Source: Paraspadella gotoi
Taxonomy: Eukaryota > Chaetognatha
NCBI GenBank assembly: GCA_051294375.1
Contig: CM119271.1
Span: 8,711,083-8,775,082 of the forward strand
Direction: 5' to 3'
DNA: 64,000 nt
The notes under the pieces are model-generated. The model ran no database searches. It saw only the letters and a list, made by a program, of their open reading frames with translations, and was not told the origin of the DNA. A program made the translations under genes and the position numbers. This document shows positions 24,561 through 36,331 of this stretch, one piece after another (within the stretch, counting starts at the first letter, position 1; every line of letters starts with the position of its first letter).

Positions 24561-25454
24561 CTGGATACCTTCTCTGAGGTTATCGCCATCAGCGACATGG
24601 ATCCTTTGTCCATCAGTTATTGGATAATTCCATCTAGATCCGGTAGCGTCTTCCAAGTAAGCTTTATCTGCAGTTAACCAGTTTTTGTTATCCAAATCTT
24701 TTTTGTACGTGAAGCGGGAGACAAATTTGATCGTCGACGTTCTCCTTGCCAACCATCTCGCGGCTTTCAAGCTTCAATGCTTTCTCCTCGAAAGAGATGT
24801 GTGACTGTTTTCCATCCATCCCGCTAATCAGAAGATCTTTCCGATTGTGATGGCTGCAACTACCCACACTCTTTGTGTGGGCCAGGGTTAAGTACGGCCG
24901 TGCCGATGATGATATCCTGGTCGTTTCATCGGGCTTGATATATATAAGTTGTCCTCAGTACCTCACGCTTGGAACATGATCCTGATGTTAAATCATTTCC
25001 GTTAAGGTATTGTTCCGGTGCGCGTCGAGAGCTTCAGAGGCTTGCCATGTAAATTTCTTGGCAAGGCCCCATTTTCAATAAACCCAGGAATTGTTTTTAT
25101 CGAGGCTCCTGTTCATAAAGACAGCTTGCTGTGCTCCCCGCTATGCACTGCTGTATGTAGCTGTTTTACCGGTGTGTTAGCGGAGTTTCCCCGTTCGTCA
25201 ACGCGGACAGGGCTTCGTTGGAGAAATGTTCTTAGTTTAATCTCAGTGGGGAGCGATGGGAATCCTTTCACTTTTGTGGTTTCGGCAGATGGAGTGGCTT
25301 GTAGTACACTTCTGGATCGTGATTTCTAAGCTCTATTCTGCGTATAGTAGCCTGGTGAAGGATTCTCCTCTTCTCGTGTGTTCGCCCGGCCACTATGCTG
25401 GTAGGTTGGGTTGCGGTTCCCCCAGTAGGTTTTAAGTTTTCTGAGGCCCAATCG
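24561..25454. other. Unassigned non-repetitive, coding-like island
   Basis: About 890 bases without any microsatellite, flanked by CT arrays and a 25-N gap. On the minus strand a frame through 24770-24536 reads as soluble, charged protein (for example NWLTADKAYLEDATG, then YPITDGQRIHVADGDN). A second frame just upstream (about 24960-24745) also reads as protein and ends EMVGKENVDDQIC, as if one frameshift separates them. Further upstream, frames are short and broken by stops. The plus strand also has a 103-codon frame (25018-25329). I cannot name a family; a decayed gene, transposon piece or foreign insert are all possible. Confidence 0.35.
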
Positions 25455-25479
25455 NNNNNNNNNNNNNNNNNNNNNNNNN
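25455..25479. other. Assembly gap, 25 N
   Basis: Exactly 25 N between the coding-like island and a (GA)n array. Confidence 0.99.
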
Positions 25480-25483
25480 GAAG

Positions 25484-25521
<38 letters not shown>

Positions 25522-25795
25522 CGCAGAGTGAGTGAGAGAGGAGTTAAAGGACGCCTCAAACAGGAAACATGTTTTATCTGATCCAAACAAATTTGCTTTC
25601 CAATCCAAATGGAGATTTAAGGGAGATACTTCTGGAGAGAGAGAGAGAGAGAGAGAGAGAGGAGCACCGAGAGGGAAGATGACGAGAGATGAGAGCAGAG
25701 GAGAGAGAAGAGAGAGAGGCAAAGAAGGAAAAAAAAAGGAACAGATGTTTTGGTTACAGCGACGACGACGACGACGACGACGACGACGGCGCCTC
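25480..25795. repeat. (GA)n and (CGA)n cluster
   Basis: (GA)n at 25482-25522 and 25637-25662, then perfect (CGA)n at 25758-25788. (GTT)n follows at 25892-25918. Confidence 0.95.
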
Positions 25796-25933
25796 AGTTG
25801 ACTGCCAGGTTGACGTCGATGGCGGCGAATGACAGGCGGTTGAGCGAAAGGTCGATTTCACGATGCGTCGCGTCGCGCGGTTCTTGTCGTTGTGATTGTT
25901 TGTTGTTGTTGTTGTTGTAGGCGTTTTTCTGGT

Positions 25934-26115
25934 ATTTAATGAAATTTGGTACAACCAATATAAAAATTAATCATTGAATCGATAAACAAGCTATCTTGTC
26001 CCCGACTTTGGACCGGCTATGCTTAGTCAAGCCCTCCGTCTCTCTAGCAAAATAATAACAAGCTTTCAATCAAGACTCTCTCGCAGTCTGGCTCATTAAT
26101 TCCCAGAATAAACGG
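25934..26115. repeat. Dispersed repeat B, longest copy
   Basis: Left half: 'gaaatttggtacaacc', 'tataaaaatta' and 'agctatcttgtccccgact'. This matches 39549-39626 and its duplicates at 50043-50117 and 51523-51600. The right half matches 23322-23406. No terminal repeats or coding frame are evident, so the class is unknown. Confidence 0.65.
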
Positions 26116-26464
26116 TATATAATGTTTAATAAACCGTTTCAATTGTATAAAAGGAGCGCAAACGATAAAATTCTTTTTACAGTTTGACCGGCTATTTAAT
26201 AACGAGCCATGACACACAACTTCAAACTTACAAATTTTTGCTTTGTATACCTACGTACATTTGAAAACAAAGCAAACATTCAAGTTTCTTCCGTCGATTT
26301 CCTCAAAATTCCAGAAATCAAAGTTGACAATCGGAAAATTGTAAATTTTTGAAAGTAATTATTAGTTTCGAGAGTCGAGGACTAATTTTTTAGGCACTAT
26401 TTTCCGAAAGTGCACTGAACTTGATTTGATCCTTAAAAGACACTAGTCTCTTACCAAATGCTTT

Positions 26465-26640
26465 ATTCTAACTTTAACCCTATTCATTAAATCTAACCAA
26501 ATGCCTAACCCTAATCCTTATAGGGACCTTATCCTTATCTCCCGACCTTGAGCCCTAATCCCTAACCATAACCATAACCCAATCATAATCTAAACGATAA
26601 TCCACAACCAAATTCCCAATCTAAATCTTAAACCTAAAAA
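26465..26640. repeat. Degenerate telomere-like (CCCTAA) tract
   Basis: Scattered CCTAACCCTAATCC, CCCTAATCCCTAACC and ATAACCATAACCC units over ~175 bases. The unit is the complement of the metazoan TTAGGG repeat, heavily diverged. It may be an old interstitial telomeric tract or just a simple repeat of similar sequence. Confidence 0.5.
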
Positions 26641-26849
26641 CTAATATAACTAATGGTAATTCTGAATTTAAGCTGAAATAAAGAGCTTCTGGAAAACATG
26701 ACCCATTTTTATATGAGGGGAAACGAAACTTTGGAATCATCGAATCTTGAGTTATTTTTGTTTGTTATTTTTTTTTGGCAAATATTTTCCGTCTTCTTTC
26801 TTTTTTTATTTTTTTCATTCGCCAACGTTGACAGATTGCCGACGGGTTA

Positions 26850-26918
<69 letters not shown>

Positions 26919-26920
26919 AA
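26850..26920. repeat. (CGA)n array
   Basis: Long perfect CGA/GAC trinucleotide run. An Arg-rich frame crossing it is an artefact. Confidence 0.97.
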
Positions 26921-27246
26921 CTCCTGATTTGTGATAAATGAGTCTCTTTTTCTTTTCGCATAGACGCTTCCATTTTTTTTTCGCTCGATTCTCTTTATAC
27001 CTGGTCGAGATTTTTAAGTCGGGCAATGATAAATTGTTGTATATTTATAACTGTTCGAATTTTATATATTATAAAATACGAAGTTCGTCGTAATACAGAC
27101 TTCGTATAAACATAATATAGAAATTGTCAAGTTTTCAATAAAATCCTTTCATCGATGCCGAATTCGTTTTCAGAGCGACAAATGTACAATTCTCTATTCC
27201 TGCTCTTCGTAGGTTCATTCCGATTCTTGTTGTTCTTACGTGTAAT

Positions 27247-27519
27247 CATTCATTCATCATCATCATCATCATCATCAACTTCATTCATCATTCATCATCA
27301 ACTCATTCATCAATCATCATCATTCATCATCTTCATCATCATCTTCATCATCATCATCATTTCATCATCATCATCATCATCATCACATCTATCATCATCA
27401 TCATCTTCATCTTCATCATCATCATCATCTTCATCATCAACTTCATCATCATCATCATCTCATCATCTATCATCAATCATCATCATCATCTTCATCATCT
27501 TCATCATCATCTCATCATC

Positions 27520-27566
<47 letters not shown>

Positions 27567-27643
27567 TCATCATCATCATCTCATCATCAACTCATCATCA
27601 TCTCATCATCATCATCATCATCATCTTCATCATCAACTTCATC

Positions 27644-27690
<47 letters not shown>

Positions 27691-27720
27691 TATCATCATC
27701 GTCGTCGTCGTCGTCGTCAA
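27247..27720. repeat. (ATC)n array, ~470 bp
   Basis: TCATCA repeats with frequent ATTC and ACTC interruptions, ending in (GTC)n at 27701-27716. This is the longest trinucleotide array in the window. Ser-rich (plus) and Asp-rich (minus) frames are products of the repeat. Confidence 0.97.
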
Positions 27721-27960
27721 CGTTGATAGCTTCTCGAGATTTTGATTGACAAATTTCATCTCGATGACAAGAGCGCTTGTCTAATTCTTTCGAGAGAAGC
27801 ACAAATCAAGGATTGATTGATATTGATTGGTTGATTATTTGATTGCATTGAATGATAAGATTTTGATCGATTGAATTGTTTGATTTTTTTCGTAGAATAA
27901 ACCAATATAAACTTATCAAAGGTCTTTGCAAGTTTCCGTATTTCAACAGAAATAAACAAG

Positions 27961-28153
27961 ATGTCTACGCGCGCCGCCACCGCCGCCAGCCGCGCGAGCC
28001 ACAGCCGCCGCCAGCCGCCGCACCGCCGCAGCCGCCGAGCCGCCGCAGCCGCCGCAGCCGCCGCATACTTAAAACCGATTCCGCAAAGTCCTTCGACGTC
28101 GTTTTCGTCTTATAAAGAAAAATCCTTTTCCACTCGAAACCTAAAAACCGCGA

Positions 28154-28205
<52 letters not shown>

Positions 28206-28240
28206 ATCTCTCTCTCTCTTCTCTCTCTCTCTCTCTCTCT
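27961..28240. repeat. GCC-rich segment followed by (CT)n
   Basis: 27968-28070 is GCCGCC-rich and CpG-dense. A plus frame from 27961 reads MSTRAATAASRASHSRR, then poly-Ala, then ordinary residues, before entering (CT)n at 28160-28240. Without splice sites or homology I treat it as CpG-rich DNA and not as a gene. Confidence 0.6.
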
Positions 28241-28486
28241 CAAATCCCGACGGCCTTTCGGATTTCGGCGAGCGTCGTTTGCGGATGACCCTCATTTTCC
28301 GGTTTCGACGCCATCTATAGCGGCGACGCTAACATTGATGCCGGCGCCGCTATAATCCAGGCCGGCGCCCCTAAATCGAAAACTATGGCACCGCTTGAAA
28401 AAAAAAAAGACGAAACGGCGCTGGATTAAACGCGGAATTGTCAGAAGATCGAGAGGAGTGATAGAGGAACGGAGAAGGGAAGAAGG

Positions 28487-28505
28487 AGAGAGAGAGAGAG
28501 AGATA

Positions 28506-28565
<60 letters not shown>

Positions 28566-28705
28566 GAGAGAGAGAGAGAGCAGACTTCATCGCGTCGATA
28601 AAAAGAGAGAACGGAAAATTTTGGTGCGGACGGATTTAAATGAGGACGACGATGACGACGACGACGACGACGACGACGACGCTAATGACGACGACGACGA
28701 CGACG
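28487..28705. repeat. (GA)n and (GAC)n cluster
   Basis: (GA)n at 28487-28580 and (GAC)n at 28643-28680 and 28687-28705 on the same strand. The Asp-rich frame is repeat-driven. Confidence 0.95.
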
Positions 28706-28895
28706 GACGACACAACAACTTCGTTTCCGGTTCTCAATCCTCCGTCGAGTTAGACACTCGAAACGCAAAATCCGCGACGTCAAAACGTCATCGAAACGAA
28801 AGTCGCAGATCGGAGGGAACGGACGCGGACATAAAACGCTAATACCCACAACGACGCCCATCTCGACAACAACCTTCGCACAAAAAAAAAAACAT

Positions 28896-29126
28896 CTGTC
28901 CGTCAGTCTGTCCCACTTAGTTAAAAACACGCCTTGTAATCGTCGCTCATTCGTTGAAGGACAGGAAACGCCTCTGATATAAGAAAAGACAGCGCCCCTT
29001 AAGGAAAATCCTAAAAATTAACCAGAATAAAAAGACAAGATTCCGATGCCGGTCTGTGTCGCAACATTCACAAATTTACACGGGCTTAAGAAAGTCAACA
29101 ACATTTGAATTTACCGTTCTTGTTTT
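28896..29126 (+). repeat. Dispersed ~370-bp element, 5'-truncated copy
   Basis: Starts inside the core (TGTCCGTCAGTCTGTCCC) and lacks the palindromic left end and most of the (ATGTC)n run. It keeps the conserved 'ttaccgttcttgtttt' right end. A C/T-rich tract follows. Confidence 0.65.
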
Positions 29127-29454
29127 ATTCTATTCTTTATATCTTCTAGATCTCTTCCGTCTTCCCCAACCCAATCACCCCTCCCCCCTCAAAAACATCC
29201 AATCTCTTCAACCCACCTCCCTACACCAATTACCATCCAAATCCACCCCCTCCCCATCTACCCGCCCCGCCTCCCTCGGCGCCGCGAGATGTCGTTGATC
29301 CACTTTTTCGAAGATTTGTTTCTCCGATTCGCTGGCCGACACGAACGACGACCGACGACGACGCCGTTTACGAGCTCTGTTGAAAGGGGCGGGGGTTGTG
29401 ATGAAGACTGTGATGTAATGTTCTCGAGGATGTGATCGAAGGGTGTGGCTGGCT

Positions 29455-29600
29455 TGGTAGGAAGTGGGACGTGATGTGATGTGATGTGAGGTGATATGAG
29501 GTGTTGTGATACGATGAGACGTCATGTGATATTAGGTTATATGGTGTGATGAGATGTGATGCAAGATATGATTAAATGTGATCTGATGTGATGTGAACTC
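29455..29600. repeat. (GTGAT)n degenerate array
   Basis: GTGAT pentamers with GAGGT and GATAT variants. An (AAC)n tract follows at 29668-29700. Confidence 0.85.
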
Positions 29601-29761
29601 TCATTTCAAGCGCCGGTTGAGAGATCGCGTCAATATAACCGACAACGACAATGACAGCAAAGAAAACAACAACAACAACAACAACAGCAACAACAACTGC
29701 GACAACGACGCCATCTACAACTGCGACAAAAAAAGTCCTTGACGTTGAAAAAGTGGCGCGA

Positions 29762-29850
29762 TGACGTCACGCCGTCGACGATAAAAATTTGCGCAAACGA
29801 CGGCGCCCCTCTCTCTCTCTCTCTCTCTCGGCCCGTCCAGATGGCGTTGG
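29762..29850 (+). promoter_or_regulatory. Candidate promoter: CRE, CT initiator tract, YY1-like site
   Basis: A perfect palindromic CRE TGACGTCA (29762-29769) lies in CpG-rich sequence. It is followed by a (CT)n tract (29811-29829) and CCAGATGGCG (about 29837-29846), which resembles a YY1 site. A GCGGCGG-rich, CpG-dense stretch (29930-29985) lies downstream. This combination fits a TATA-less CpG promoter, but no coding exon is recognised nearby. Confidence 0.3.
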
Positions 29851-30374
29851 CGACGACGACGACGTTAGTTTAGTGACGCGGGAAAAGAATTAAAGAACGC
29901 GCGCCTCTTTTGGGAGAAAATGAGGCGTCAAAGCGGCAGCGGCGGCTGAGGCGGCGGTCGGCTGCGGCGGGCGGCGGCATCAACGACGATGCAGGCGCCA
30001 AAAACCGAAAAAAGTTGAGGCCATAACTGTTAAAAGAAACGTTTGGTGGATGAGATCCAAATTGAGATAAGCGACTCGGCTCGGGTAGGGACGGGGTGAG
30101 GCAGCGAGGATCGGGGTGAGGGAAGGGAGAATGGGATTCTGGGTGAGGTTTTTTATTTTGGAATGGGTTAAGTTTAGAGATGGTTATACGTTTTGGATGC
30201 GCTTAGTTGTGTTTATTTATTTTGTGTATTTAGTTGTGTTTTAGTTGTGTTTATGTTTTTTGTTTTATGTTTTTTTTTATAAAATTCATTCCAGATGGCA
30301 AGATTTTTTGTTTAAATTCGAAAGGTTTTTGGTCTTTGCTTGCCGTAAGATAAAATCATAAATGATAAAAAATT

Positions 30375-30500
30375 ATTGACGATAATCTTATATTTAATTT
30401 ATTGAGAAAGTCACAAATATTTCGAGGGCTTCCGACTTTGTCAGAATGTGCTTCGCTAACTTCACCATCACAACGAAAATATTCACCTCGTCAGAGAAAT
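30375..30500 (-). repeat. Possible Penelope-like element 3' tail
   Basis: On the minus strand: TTCTGACAAAGTCGG, AAGCCCTCGAAAT, then TTTGTGACTTTCTCAATAAATT. A CTGA..A / short stem / CGAAA arrangement just before an AATAAATT-rich tail resembles degenerate hammerhead-type motifs near the ends of Penelope-like elements. The central positions differ from the CTGATGA consensus, and no reverse transcriptase or GIY-YIG frame is present. Low confidence. Confidence 0.25.
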
Positions 30501-30597
30501 AAATTTTTCACAACGTTTGAGATAACAAACGTCACGGCTTCAGGGTGAGAAAAAAAAGGGAAAACATTTAAAAAAAAAAATAGAAAACAACCAGACG

Positions 30598-30668
30598 TTG
30601 TCGGTCTTTATGTCGGTCTTTATGTCTTTATGTCTTTATGTCTTTATGTCGGTCTTTATGTCGGTCTT
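30598..30668. repeat. GTC(GGTC)TTTAT tandem repeat entering a gap
   Basis: Alternating 8- and 12-base units (GTCTTTAT and GTCGGTCTTTAT) run straight into the 211-N gap, which presumably contains more of the same array. Confidence 0.85.
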
Positions 30669-30879
30669 NNNNNNNNNNNNNNNNNNNNNNNNNNNNNNNN
30701 NNNNNNNNNNNNNNNNNNNNNNNNNNNNNNNNNNNNNNNNNNNNNNNNNNNNNNNNNNNNNNNNNNNNNNNNNNNNNNNNNNNNNNNNNNNNNNNNNNNN
30801 NNNNNNNNNNNNNNNNNNNNNNNNNNNNNNNNNNNNNNNNNNNNNNNNNNNNNNNNNNNNNNNNNNNNNNNNNNNNNNN
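30669..30879. other. Assembly gap, 211 N
   Basis: Estimated-size gap following a short tandem array. Confidence 0.99.
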
Positions 30880-31540
30880 AACTTGTTCTCTGTTGAAAAA
30901 AGCTTTTGTTGTTTAAAAAAAAAAAAACCCTAGCCGACTCGAGAAAGACCTTTTTCATCTTTCCCGCAAGATTTACTCACCATTTCCAGCCTCGTTTTCA
31001 ATTTCTGTCCTCATATATTTCTTCTCATTCTTCCTTTTATAATCAACCTATTTCTCGAGGGTTGCTCTTTTGTTTCCAACTTACATTTTGTTCCCCCCGG
31101 TTCCGCCATCGACGCCAAGCTCTCTCACTTCACTCCCTCCCCCGCTGTCCCCCCCGGTTTTTCTAACCCATTCAATCCCTCCACCCCTTTCTATTTCTCC
31201 CTTCGGTTCCATCTTGCACCTCTTCTTTTGTCCCTCACTCTTTTTCCCTTTCCCTTTTTCTTCCCCAAATTCCTTTCAAATTTTCCAGTCAGTCAAGTTC
31301 ACTTATATTTCTCTTCACTCTCACGTTTTCCTTACAACCTACTGGCATATTTTCACTCTTTCACCCACCCTATTCAATCTCCTAGGTTGCTTTATATCTT
31401 TCTCATTTTTCTATTCAACCCTTAGTCCTTAACACCACCGGATCAGAGTCTTCCTTTTCTCTCCTCCCTCCTCTTTCCCATTCGCATCTCTCTTCTCATT
31501 TCACCCCAATTCCGTTTTTCCACCACCCAACCTTTTGTCA
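30880..31540. other. T/C-rich sequence, no gene
   Basis: Pyrimidine-rich on plus throughout. Frames are Ser/Phe/Pro-rich artefacts. Confidence 0.5.
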
Positions 31541-31660
31541 GCCCTGGCTGCCACCATAATGTCCGCTCGAAAGATTCAACCGGACTTTTATGATCTTATT
31601 TCTCATGTCCTGTTCAGAAAGAAGACGAAAGAGCCGAGTAATGGGGGATTTATTAACAGA

Positions 31661-31761
<101 letters not shown>

Positions 31762-31944
31762 TTGCCGAAGGAAAAGTGAATTAGAACTGAACAATTCTCG
31801 CGGCTTCTTTCTCTTTCTTTCTTTCACTCCTCTCTCCTCTCTCTCTTCTCCTTCCTCTCCTCTCAATACTCGCCTCTCTCTCCTCCTCTCTCTTCTCTCT
31901 TCCTCTTTACGTTCATTCACCCTTGTGTACGATCTCTTCGGCCG

Positions 31945-31950
31945 GTGAGT
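31945..31950 (+). other. Candidate splice donor
   Basis: GGCCG/GTGAGT is a near-consensus 5' splice site at the end of a CT-rich stretch, followed by a T-rich intron-like sequence. It could end a short 5' exon of an unidentified plus-strand gene. No matching acceptor or downstream exon is identified. Confidence 0.3.
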
Positions 31951-32535
31951 ATATTTTATTTTTTTAATCTTTTTTTTATCTGTGTTTTTATTTGTCATTT
32001 TATCCCTTTTTTTATCTTTTTTTATATATTTCCGCGTCCATAGGAATCGAACGTAAAATCGTAAAAATGGCGACATTTTGTTTCTAGATTAATTTTTTCT
32101 TTTTTTCCTATTAGTCAATTTATAATTACGTAAGGCGGAAAAAAAACGTTTTTTTTCGCGTGCAAAACGACGTTTATTGTATTTGCATATTAAACTGTAA
32201 ATAAAATCCTTTTTTATATCAATCGCTATAAAACAAGAAACGGTTATTCAAGGTTTGCGCCGCATTACTTTCTTTTTCTTTCTTACCCACTTGTATTTAC
32301 GACCGCCTCCGCGAGTACTACGAGCGCAATAATAATCATTATACTCCGACACTTAGCAACATTTACAGTTAGGCTCAAAAGGGAATAATACTGAAATTGC
32401 ATACAAACCAATTTAAAAGTTAACAATTCATTTAATAAAAAAAGTTATTACAGTTAGTTATTGAGTACATTTTTAAAGTCTCACTATCTTCCCCAGTTTT
32501 TGTTTTGCTTAAACAGTATTTTAAGACATGTCAAA

Positions 32536-32927
32536 GTTTTTAGTTGTGCCGCGAGTACTCGCGGAGCAATCTGTATAAGTCACTTTTCGGTCAGTCTGTC
32601 GGTCGGTCCGTCATCCAGTGGCAGTTGGTATATCTGTCCATCAGTCTGTCAACTTACGTTAAAAATGTATATAATTCGCATTTAGTTTTTGCTCATTTGT
32701 TAAGACAGAAAAAAAACTCAAATCTAAGGGACTAGCTAGCTCCGATCATGAATACACTATAAAGTACAAAATAAAATTTCGATTTAGTGGCATGTCATAA
32801 ATACAAGGGCAAAAAAAGTTTTTTAGTCAATGTCATGTCAATGTCACGTCATATCAAGTGTATCAAAAGGAAAATACACGAGAAATAAATCCATTGCCGG
32901 CGCAACCATTGAATTACCGTTCTTGTT
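32536..32927 (+). repeat. Dispersed ~370-bp element
   Basis: Full-length copy with the palindrome GCGAGTACTCGC, GGTC run, conserved core, pentamer run and CCGGCGCAAC right end plus 'gaattaccgttcttgtt'. The left inverted end is GTTGTGCCGC, one base from consensus. Its duplicate is at 42937-43304. Confidence 0.75.
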
Positions 32928-33509
32928 AAAGTTAAAGGGCAGTCATTAAAATTATACTATAATTAACCGAACGTCCATAATTCGGCGCCAAATAAAAAAA
33001 GAAGTTGCCCGTTAAAAATTAGTCCTTTATAAAAGAGACAAATTGAGCGGCGATCGGAAATTTATAAAACACCGAACTGCGATATCGAATGCCCTCTCCC
33101 GACATTTCAAATGTTTTTTAATGTTTCAGGCACACAAGTTTTTAATCAAATGTTTTTCCAAAGATTTCTTTGCTTTTTTCGTTTAAAAATAATAAATCGT
33201 CGTTTGATTTTTCGATTTCCAAGAAAAAACTAACCTTACATCTTGTTTTCCCAATTTTTCGATCAGTTTTTTTATCGAAATTTTTTTCAGAATTTTTATT
33301 TTACAAATTCTTTCGTCTTTTAGTCTTCTCTTCTCTCTTCACTCTCTCTCCTATCCTTACTCTCTCTCTCTTAATCTGCCACTCTTTCATTAAGGCTTTT
33401 CTCATAACACTCTTCACTACACTCTTTATCACTTTTTACTTTTTTACTTTTTCATCTAAATCCAAATGAGATAAACCAGAAAAGACAGATCGTTTGTTCA
33501 AGTCATGTC

Positions 33510-33511
<2 letters not shown>

Positions 33512-33572
<61 letters not shown>

Positions 33573-33587
33573 TCTCTCTCTCTCTCG
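33512..33587. repeat. (CT)n array
   Basis: Long CT array. The corresponding region of copy 2 (43955-44068) is shorter and more interrupted. Confidence 0.95.
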
Positions 33588-34048
33588 CAGAACTTTCTCG
33601 CTTTTTCAAAAAAATCTCAAAACCCCGGGACGAGAGTCCCAGAATATGACCCATTTTCGTTTAACCCCGCAACAATCGAGTCGATAAAGAGTAAGAGATA
33701 TCGATACGCAGACAGAGAGAGAGAGGATTAATGGTCTTGATTTCTGTTCGAGTTTGACTCTTTCTCTTCCGGTCATTTTTTTTTCAGCCGTCGGTCCCGA
33801 GAATTAAACAACTGGTTTTATTAACAAAAAAAAAAAAAATTCGATCGTACACCGGACAGTATTTAAAAAACACAAAGTTTGTTATCGCTACGAACTGAAT
33901 TTCGGCGACGATCTGGGAATTATTACTACGACCTTGCGCGTACGTCCTAAGTTGCTCCCATTCGAAATTCCGGCCCGGAATTCCGACCGGAATTTTCAAT
34001 CGGGTTTCCGAAAAAATGCCATCGATACGGATCCATTTCAATACGGTC

Positions 34049-34213
34049 TCATCTGATTACAAAAACACCGCCCCCCCCTTCCCGAGCCCCCGGAATGTAT
34101 CTCCCCTGCGTTGTAGCGTCGGCGCTGTCGGCGGCGCTGTCGGCGCTCTCGTCCTCGGCGTGCTGCTCCGCGAAGTGACTGGGTCTTCCGTGTTGGTTGA
34201 CGGGCGATTCCAT
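34049..34213 (-). pseudogene. Copy-1 counterpart of the MESPV frame
   Basis: Reads MESPVNQH and later EDESADSAADSADATTQGRYI like the frame at 44689-44516. Between these it differs by compensating indels (net minus 3 bases) that scramble about ten residues, and it ends at an earlier stop. I attribute the differences to sequencing error or allelic change in copy 1. Confidence 0.35.
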
Positions 34214-35344
34214 TTTGATTCTCAACTCTTCGATTTAACGTCACGAACACCGAATAATTTGTGGTGAAAAAATAAAACATGAACAAAAACAAACAAACAA
34301 AGCTTAATAATGTTTGATCGATAAAAAAAAAATATGTTTGCATATATATTTACACTGTCGACTAAATAACAAATTCTTTGTGAACAAAAATCACGAAAAA
34401 AGAGCGGCTTTGTCCTCGAGGGAAAGATATATACTGACACGTAAAAAATTGTCGTCAACGAAGCAGAGGATTTTGACAAGAATTTCCAACTAATTGAACC
34501 GACAATTGTCAACGAACCTCAATTAATTTATATATAAATCTTAACGCCCGACAAAAGCTAATAAACATTGTTTCTCGCTAAAACAAATCTAATCGAATCG
34601 AGGCTCGTTTTGCAAAGATTTGCAGTAGAAGCCGTCCACGCCCGAAGAGAAATCGAGGTCCTCGGAAAAAAAAAGAAAAAGGGAAACCGAGTTCATTTTT
34701 TTTGTAATATTTTTGTTGAATGGAGGAAAAATGTTTTCCACTAGTTTGTTGAGTGTCTATTTTTAGAATTTGACTTTTTATGTGAGTTTTTTTGTGTAGT
34801 TTACGGTTTTTATGAAGAGAAATATGGAATTGTGCACAAATCTTTTTTTTTTTTGGTTTTGTTTGACAACTTAGTTTTATTTCTAAAAGCTCGACTGCCA
34901 TCTTGAACTTTTAAAACACCTGCCAAACCTGTCCCCATTTATGAATTTGCGTCCTCCTCGCCCCTCGGGCGCCGTCCAAATAACTATTTTTTTTCTTAAA
35001 GTTAAAATCGAACGGAGATCAAAGAGATCAAAACAAACACGGCCAATACTTTCATATCAACTTACTCTGTCATTAATCTTCTTCATTTCATACTAACTAC
35101 CTTTTTTCTTTCCTTCTTCTACATTTCTTTTTTTCTATTATCAATTCTCTTCAATCTTCGAGTTTCGTCATTATTTACTTTGATAAAAAATATTCTGATT
35201 CTCTGATACGTTGTATTTACTTTGATCTCCTTTCTATATCTTTTTAAATTCCTTTTTAACCATTCTCCGTTAATCTTCTTTCGATAAGCCCCTACTTTCT
35301 TTTCTCTTTTACTATCTTTGAATGAATATCGTGAAATTTGTCAA

Positions 35345-35712
35345 TTTTTTAGTTGCGCCTGCGAAGAACTGTCGGTCGGGCGGGCGGTCGGTCGGTCGCG
35401 TATGTCTGTCCGTCGTCTGTCCCACTTACGTTAAAAATGCATATAATTTCGCTTTGTGGTTGCTCATTTGTTAAGACAGAAAAAAACCTCAAAATCTAAG
35501 GACTGGCAGTCGCGGCTTCAGGAATTCCTAAAACTATAAGATAAAATACGGAATTTCTGATGCAGTGCATGTCATAAATACAGGGGGAGAATATAAGTTT
35601 TTTTAGTTACGGTCATATCATGTTAATGTCATATCAATGTGAACAATGAGAACACAATGCACGTGAAAATAAGTCACTGAGGAGCAACACAATTGGAATT
35701 CCGTTCTTGTTT
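35345..35712 (+). repeat. Dispersed ~370-bp element
   Basis: Variant left end (GTTGCGCCTGCG, palindrome lost) with GGGCGGGCGGTCGGTC, the conserved core and the right end GGAGCAAC plus 'ggaattccgttcttgttt'. It is followed by ~1 kb of CT-rich sequence. Its duplicate is at 45796-46158. Confidence 0.7.
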
Positions 35713-36300
35713 AATCTGCTACCTAATACTATTTTTCCTCTCTCTTATCATTCTGCTTATCATTCTAAATTCTAACTAATTCCTATTTCTTTTTCCTCGC
35801 ATATCCTTCTTAATACCTCTTCTTTTTCCTTTTCATTCTTCTTTAAATACTTATTCTACCTTCATTCCCTCGTCATTCTCCTTCTAAACGCCTTCTGTCT
35901 CCCATTTCATTCTACTTAATTTCTGCTTCTTCTCCTTCTCTATTTCCTATTCTACATCTCTCCTTTCCCTTCTCAGTTACTAAATGCTTTCTGACTTCTC
36001 CTCATTCTCCCAAACGCCTTCCTTTCACCCTATATCAATCTCCTTTAATTCTTTCTCTCTTCTCCTGCTCATTCTCCCTCTCCTCCTCTCCTTCTTCCCC
36101 CCCCCTCCTTCTCAATTCCTCTCCATCCCTCTCACCATTTCTTTCCTTTTGTTTCGAATAAATCGCGATTTAAGTGTCGCTACTTTTTTTTTTTTTTCCA
36201 AAGATTCCTGATGAACGTCTCCTTTTCCGACGCATCGCTTTAGTACATTACTAATAATCTCTATTTCAACGCCTCATCTATCCTCTCTCTCTCCTCAATC

Positions 36301-36331
<31 letters not shown>

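Noticed and set aside
27155-27745. 196-residue Ser/Ile-rich frame
   Set aside because: Translation of the (ATC)n array; no independent coding signal.
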